From positions 1 to 64,000 of the forward strand of contig NZ_JACHIK010000020.1 of the NCBI RefSeq assembly GCF_014203155.1: a stretch of 64,000 nt of DNA, written 5' to 3'. A program made the position numbers and the translations under genes. A model generated the notes under the pieces. That model did not search any database and was not told the DNA's origin. It saw nothing but the letters and a program-made list of their open reading frames with translations. This DNA is from Shinella fusca (GTDB taxonomy: Bacteria; Pseudomonadota; Alphaproteobacteria; Rhizobiales; Rhizobiaceae). Of the stretch, positions 60,529-64,000 are shown piece after piece (the stretch's first letter is position 1; each line of letters starts with the position of its first letter).

Positions 60529-61536
60529 ATGAGCATGAGTGAAACCCGACCGGACTTGACCATCAGGCTGTGCGGCCCGCGCGGCTTCTGCGCCGGCGTC
60601 GACCGCGCCATCCAGATCGTCGTGCTGGCGCTGAAGGCCTATGGCGCGCCGGTCTACGTCCGCCACGAGATCGTCCACAACCGCTATGTCGTGGAGGGGC
60701 TGGAGGCCAAGGGCGCGATCTTCGTCGAGGAGCTCGACGAGATCCCGGAAGAGCACCGCCGGCAGCCCGTCGTCTTCTCCGCCCATGGCGTGCCGAAATC
60801 CGTGCCGGCGGACGCCATGGCGCGCAACCTCTTCTATCTCGACGCCACCTGCCCGCTGGTCTCCAAGGTGCACAAGCAGGCGATGCGCCACCAGCGCCTC
60901 GGCCGCCATGTCGTGCTGATCGGCCATGCCGGCCATCCGGAGGTCATCGGCACGATGGGCCAGTTGCCGGAAGGCTCCGTCTCGCTGATCGAGACCGTCG
61001 AGGATGCCGACAGATACGTGCCGGCCGATCCCGACAATCTCGGCTACGTCACGCAGACGACCCTCTCGGTGGACGACACGGCCGGCGTCATCAAGCGCCT
61101 GCACGAGCGTTTCCCGAATCTGACGGCCCCCGCCGCCGATTCCATCTGCTATGCGACGACCAACCGGCAGGAGGCCGTCAAGCAGGCCGCGCCCGGCTGC
61201 GACCTCTTCCTCATCGTCGGCGCGCCGAACTCCTCCAACTCCAAGCGCCTCGTCGAGGTGGCGCTGCGCGCGGGAGCGAAACGGTCGGTCCTCGTGCAGC
61301 GCGCCTCCGAGATCGACTGGCAGACCATCGGCGACATCCGCACCATCGGCCTTTCGGCCGGCGCCTCCGCGCCCGAGGTCATCGTCAACGAGATCATCGA
61401 GGCCTTCCGCACGCGGTACGATGCTGCGGTGGAACTCGCCGATACGGTCGAGGAGAACGAGCACTTCCTCGTCAACCGCGAACTGCGCGCCATCGAACTC
61501 ACCCCCGCCGACATGGCGTTTGTGAACGGGGAGTGA
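60529..61536 (+). CDS. ispH: 4-hydroxy-3-methylbut-2-enyl diphosphate reductase
   Basis: 335-aa IspH, the last MEP-pathway step giving IPP and DMAPP. The three Cys that hold the iron-sulfur cluster are in [20 protein letters not shown] (first), [16 protein letters not shown] (second) and [13 protein letters not shown] (third). [16 protein letters not shown] carries the Ser/Asn substrate site. Two close ATG start codons; 60529 taken. Adjacent to surf1 and thrB, a typical rhizobial order. Confidence 0.96.
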   Translation: MSMSETRPDLTIRLCGPRGFCAGVDRAIQIVVLALKAYGAPVYVRHEIVHNRYVVEGLEAKGAIFVEELDEIPEEHRRQPVVFSAHGVPKSVPADAMARNLFYLDATCPLVSKVHKQAMRHQRLGRHVVLIGHAGHPEVIGTMGQLPEGSVSLIETVEDADRYVPADPDNLGYVTQTTLSVDDTAGVIKRLHERFPNLTAPAADSICYATTNRQEAVKQAAPGCDLFLIVGAPNSSNSKRLVEVALRAGAKRSVLVQRASEIDWQTIGDIRTIGLSAGASAPEVIVNEIIEAFRTRYDAAVELADTVEENEHFLVNRELRAIELTPADMAFVNGE

Positions 61537-61571
61537 GGTATTGCCGTCCGCGATAGTCCTGCCGTGGATTG

Positions 61572-61688
61572 CCCCTCATCCCCCTGCCGGGACCTTCTCC
61601 CCGCAGGCGGGGAGAAGGAGGAAAACGGCGCCCCCATCGCTCCTCGCCCCGTTTACGGGGAGAGGATGCCGGCAGGCAGGTGAGGGGC
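61572..61688. repeat. RIME-like palindromic repeat (family B, cox-thrB copy 2)
   Basis: Same form and orientation as 59128, with the loop CAGGCG in place of GTGAAC in the first hairpin. Fills the ispH-thrB gap. Confidence 0.9.
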
Positions 61689-61747
61689 CGAACTCAACGC
61701 CGTGCCTTCCGATTGATCTCATCATTCCAAAAGCCTGAGACCCGCCC

Positions 61748-62713
61748 GTGGCCGTCTATACCGATATCACCGAAGACGATCTCTCCCGCTTCCTCGCCGC
61801 CTACGATGCCGGCACGCTGCTCTCCTACAAGGGCATCGCCGAGGGCGTGGAGAATTCCAACTTCCTGCTGCACACCACGAAGGGCGCGCTCATCCTGACG
61901 CTCTACGAAAAGCGCGTCGACCCGAACGACCTGCCCTTCTTCCTCGGCCTCATGCACCATCTGGCCGAGCGCGGCCTTTCCTGCCCGCTGCCGCTGCCGC
62001 GCAGCGACGGCGCGCTGCTGGGCGAGCTCTCCGGCCGCCCCGCCGCGGTCATCTCGTTCCTCGAAGGCATGTGGCTGAGGAAGCCCGCGGCGAAGCATTG
62101 CCGCGAGGTCGGTCGCGCGCTGGCCGAGATGCATCTTGCCGGCGAGGGCTTCGCCATCACGCGGCCCAATGCGCTCTCGGTCGGCGGCTGGCGGCCGCTG
62201 TGGGAGAAATCGGCCGCCCGCGCCGACGAGGTGGAACAGGGACTGGAGGACGAGATCGCCGGCGAGCTTGCCGCGCTGGAGACCGGCTGGCCGAAGGCGC
62301 TGCCGACCGGTGTCATCCATGCCGATCTCTTCCCGGACAACGTCTTCTTCATCGGCGACGAGCTCTCCGGCCTCATCGATTTCTACTTCGCCTGCAACGA
62401 CCTTCTCGCCTACGACGTCGCCATCTGCCTCAATGCGTGGTGCTTCGAGAAGGATGGTTCCTTCAACCTCACCAAGGGCATGGCGCTGCTTGCCGGCTAC
62501 GAGAGCGTGCGCCCGCTCTCGGACGCGGAGGCCGCCGCCCTGCCGCTGCTCTCGCGCGGCGCGGCGCTGCGCTTCTTCCTGACACGGCTCTACGACTGGC
62601 TGATGACGCCGCCCGGCGCGCTGGTCGTCAAGAAGGACCCGCTCGAATACCTGCGCAAATCGCGCTTCCACCGGCAGGTGCGGAACCCGGCCGAATACGG
62701 GCTTTCGCGATGA
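61748..62713 (+). CDS. thrB: Homoserine kinase (ThrB2 type)
   Basis: 321-aa kinase with the aminoglycoside-phosphotransferase fold, not the GHMP ThrB. Catalytic loop is [19 protein letters not shown] (about residue 195) and the following [20 protein letters not shown] supplies the metal Asp. [20 protein letters not shown] is the nucleotide-binding strand. It phosphorylates homoserine for threonine synthesis. GTG start. Its TGA overlaps the rnhA ATG (ATGA). Confidence 0.94.
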   Translation: MAVYTDITEDDLSRFLAAYDAGTLLSYKGIAEGVENSNFLLHTTKGALILTLYEKRVDPNDLPFFLGLMHHLAERGLSCPLPLPRSDGALLGELSGRPAAVISFLEGMWLRKPAAKHCREVGRALAEMHLAGEGFAITRPNALSVGGWRPLWEKSAARADEVEQGLEDEIAGELAALETGWPKALPTGVIHADLFPDNVFFIGDELSGLIDFYFACNDLLAYDVAICLNAWCFEKDGSFNLTKGMALLAGYESVRPLSDAEAAALPLLSRGAALRFFLTRLYDWLMTPPGALVVKKDPLEYLRKSRFHRQVRNPAEYGLSR

Positions 62714-63150
62714 AGCATGTCGATATCTTCACGGACGGCGCCTGCTCGGGCAATCCCGGCCCCGGCGGCTGGGGCGCGGTTCTGCGCTACGGCGAGGTCG
62801 AGAAGGAAATGTGCGGCGGCGAGGCCGAGACCACCAACAACCGGATGGAGCTGACGGCTGCCGCCTCGGCGCTTGCCGCCCTCAAGACGCCCTGCGAGGT
62901 CGATCTCTACACGGATTCGAAATACGTCATGGACGGCATTTCGAAGTGGATCTTCGGCTGGAAGAAGAACGGCTGGAAGACCGCCGACAAGAAGCCCGTG
63001 AAGAACGGCGACCTCTGGCAACTGCTCGACGAGGCGCGCCTGCGCCACAAGGTCGAATGGCACTGGGTCAAGGGCCACGCCGGCCACCCGGAGAACGAGC
63101 GGGCGGATGAGCTGGCTCGGAAAGGCATGGCGCCGTTCAAGAAGGGGTAG
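62710..63150 (+). CDS. rnhA: Ribonuclease HI
   Basis: 146-aa RNase HI that removes RNA from RNA-DNA hybrids. [20 protein letters not shown] holds the first Asp, [20 protein letters not shown] the Glu, [16 protein letters not shown] the second Asp, and [20 protein letters not shown] the His and the last Asp, so all catalytic residues are present. Overlaps thrB by 4 bp. Convergent with the peroxiredoxin gene across a repeat. Confidence 0.96.
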   Translation: MKHVDIFTDGACSGNPGPGGWGAVLRYGEVEKEMCGGEAETTNNRMELTAAASALAALKTPCEVDLYTDSKYVMDGISKWIFGWKKNGWKTADKKPVKNGDLWQLLDEARLRHKVEWHWVKGHAGHPENERADELARKGMAPFKKG

Positions 63151-63158
63151 AGCGATCG

Positions 63159-63275
63159 CCCCTCATCCCCCTGCCGGGACCTTCTCCCCGCAAGCGGGGA
63201 GAAGGAGGAAAGCGGTGAGCCCATCGTTCCTCGCCCCGTTTACGGGGAGAGGATGCCGGCAGGCAGGTGAGGGGC
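63159..63275. repeat. RIME-like palindromic repeat (family B, cox-thrB copy 3)
   Basis: Third copy of the 59128/61572 form, loop CAAGCG in the first hairpin. It separates the convergent rnhA and peroxiredoxin genes. Confidence 0.9.
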
Positions 63276-63297
63276 GGGCCTCACCGGAATCGTCAGC

Positions 63298-63783
63298 TCA
63301 AAGCTGCTCGATCATCGCCGCCGCGCCGGAGACGGAGGCCTGGCCGGGGCTTTCCTCGATGTTGAGCGATTTCACCACGCCGTCCTCGACGAGCATCGAA
63401 TAGCGCTTGGAGCGGACGCCGAGCGTGCCGGCGGAAAGGTCGATATCCATCCCGAGCGCCCCGGTGAAGGCGGCGTCCCAGTCGGCGATGAAGCGCAGCT
63501 TGCCGGCCCCGCCGGTGGATGTGGCCCAGGCGCCCATGACGTGATGGTCGTTGACCGCCACGACGACGATGTCGTCCACGCCCTTGGCGAGGATCGCGTC
63601 GCGATTCTCCAGATAGCCCGGCAGGTGGTTCAGCGAGCAGGTGGGCGTGAAGGCGCCCGGCACGGCGAAGAGCACGACGCGCTTGCCGGAAAAGAGGTCG
63701 CTGGTCGAGATGTCGGCCGGGCCGTCCGGCGTGCGCTCCTTCAGCTTGAGATCGGGCAGCTTTTCTCCAACGGCAATGGTCAC
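63298..63783 (-). CDS. Peroxiredoxin (Prx5 type)
   Basis: 161-aa thiol peroxidase of the Prx5/AhpE-like type. The peroxidatic Cys is in VPGAFTPTCSLNHLPGYLEN (about residue 48); AVNDHHVMGAWATSTGGAGK and the C-terminal VEDGVVKSLNIEESPGQASV are typical. Only one Cys is seen, so a separate reductant such as glutaredoxin is likely. GTG 63783 has GAGGAG seven bases upstream; 14 open codons before it are not conserved. Confidence 0.93.
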   Translation of the reverse strand: MTIAVGEKLPDLKLKERTPDGPADISTSDLFSGKRVVLFAVPGAFTPTCSLNHLPGYLENRDAILAKGVDDIVVVAVNDHHVMGAWATSTGGAGKLRFIADWDAAFTGALGMDIDLSAGTLGVRSKRYSMLVEDGVVKSLNIEESPGQASVSGAAAMIEQL

Positions 63784-63880
63784 GGTGTGTCTCCTCGTCT
63801 GTCCTGGGAAATGGTTCGGCCGCACTATAGCAAAGGCGGCGGGGCTGCGAAGCGCTTTCGCGCCGAAAACGGAAGGGCCC

Positions 63881-64000
63881 TCAATCGAGCGGAAGCGGGG
63901 CTTCCATCGTCCGCGTCCCGGCCCGCACCGTCAGGCGGATCGCCGCCTTTGCCGCATCGAACGCCTTCGGCATATGCAGCACCGGCACATCGGCGACGAA
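63881..64000 (-). CDS. C-terminal fragment of an unidentified protein (cut by the window end)
   Basis: The reverse frame is open from the window edge to a TGA at 63881-63883, ending VLHMPKAFDAAKAAIRLTVR then AGTRTMEAPLPLD. Codon usage resembles the neighbours. The protein continues beyond the window; I cannot name the family from 39 residues. Confidence 0.5.
   Translation of the reverse strand, partial: FVADVPVLHMPKAFDAAKAAIRLTVRAGTRTMEAPLPLD

Overview
The window looks like a chromosomal segment of a Rhizobiaceae bacterium (order Rhizobiales, GC-rich; Shinella/Rhizobium/Ensifer-like, but the genus cannot be fixed from sequence alone). Support comes from rhizobial-type families (BA14K, IalB-like, RT0821/Lpp0805-type lipoprotein, DUF1344), from the rhizobial cox-ctaB-ctaG-cox-surf1-ispH-thrB-rnhA gene order, and from many short palindromic intergenic repeats of the RIME (Rhizobium-specific intergenic mosaic element) kind. 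No rRNA, tRNA, CRISPR array, phage or transposase was found.

Layout. 0-10 kb: a small glycosyltransferase-like gene, moaB, ispE, a TPR protein and a polyprenyl diphosphate synthase, then a divergent block with DUF2007, an RNA/protein N-methyltransferase, a CopG/ParE toxin-antitoxin pair, an S49 peptidase and an NAD-dependent epimerase. 10-19 kb: glyQ (no glyS beside it), LemA plus a DUF2207 protein, a GH25 lysozyme-like protein, a BA14K protein, and an acyl-CoA dehydrogenase/enoyl-CoA hydratase pair. 19-31 kb: a chemoreceptor, two RNA methyltransferases, dxs, an ArsR-SRPBCC-membrane-DUF1801 operon, pirin, a MntA/HepT pair, xseB and a histone-deacetylase-like amidohydrolase. 31-37 kb: an enoyl/quinone reductase, a divergent thioesterase, and an operon bioM-bioN-bioY-CoA ligase-thiolase. 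37-50 kb: a YcaQ-type DNA glycosylase, MazEF, ribB(X), aroC, a CHASE-PAS-PAS-GGDEF-EAL protein, fabI, a DnaJ-class protein, pdxH and RelBE. 50-64 kb: a polysaccharide deacetylase, tldD, ialB, then the complete aa3-type cytochrome c oxidase cluster (coxB, coxA, ctaB, a 46-residue coxF-like gene, ctaG, coxC, DUF983, surf1) leading into ispH, thrB, rnhA and a convergent peroxiredoxin.

How the genes fit together. Three MEP-pathway genes (ispE, dxs, ispH) and a long-chain prenyl synthase cover isoprenoid and quinone side-chain supply. The oxidase cluster needs the farnesyl group (CtaB) and copper/heme insertion factors (CtaG, SURF1) that it also encodes. A perfect FNR/FixK-type box sits just before coxB. 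The bioMNY transporter is co-directional and tightly packed with a CoA ligase and a thiolase, which suggests linked acyl-CoA and biotin metabolism.

The most unusual feature is palindromic repeat DNA inside protein-coding genes. A 199-bp element lies in frame in the CoA ligase gene and is flanked by an 8-bp direct repeat; removing the element plus one repeat copy restores a normal-looking protein with no frame change. A second repeat of a different family lies in frame in the enoyl/quinone reductase gene. This resembles the Rickettsia palindromic elements in principle, but here with RIME-like sequences. At least 18 repeat copies of three or four families occur in the window.
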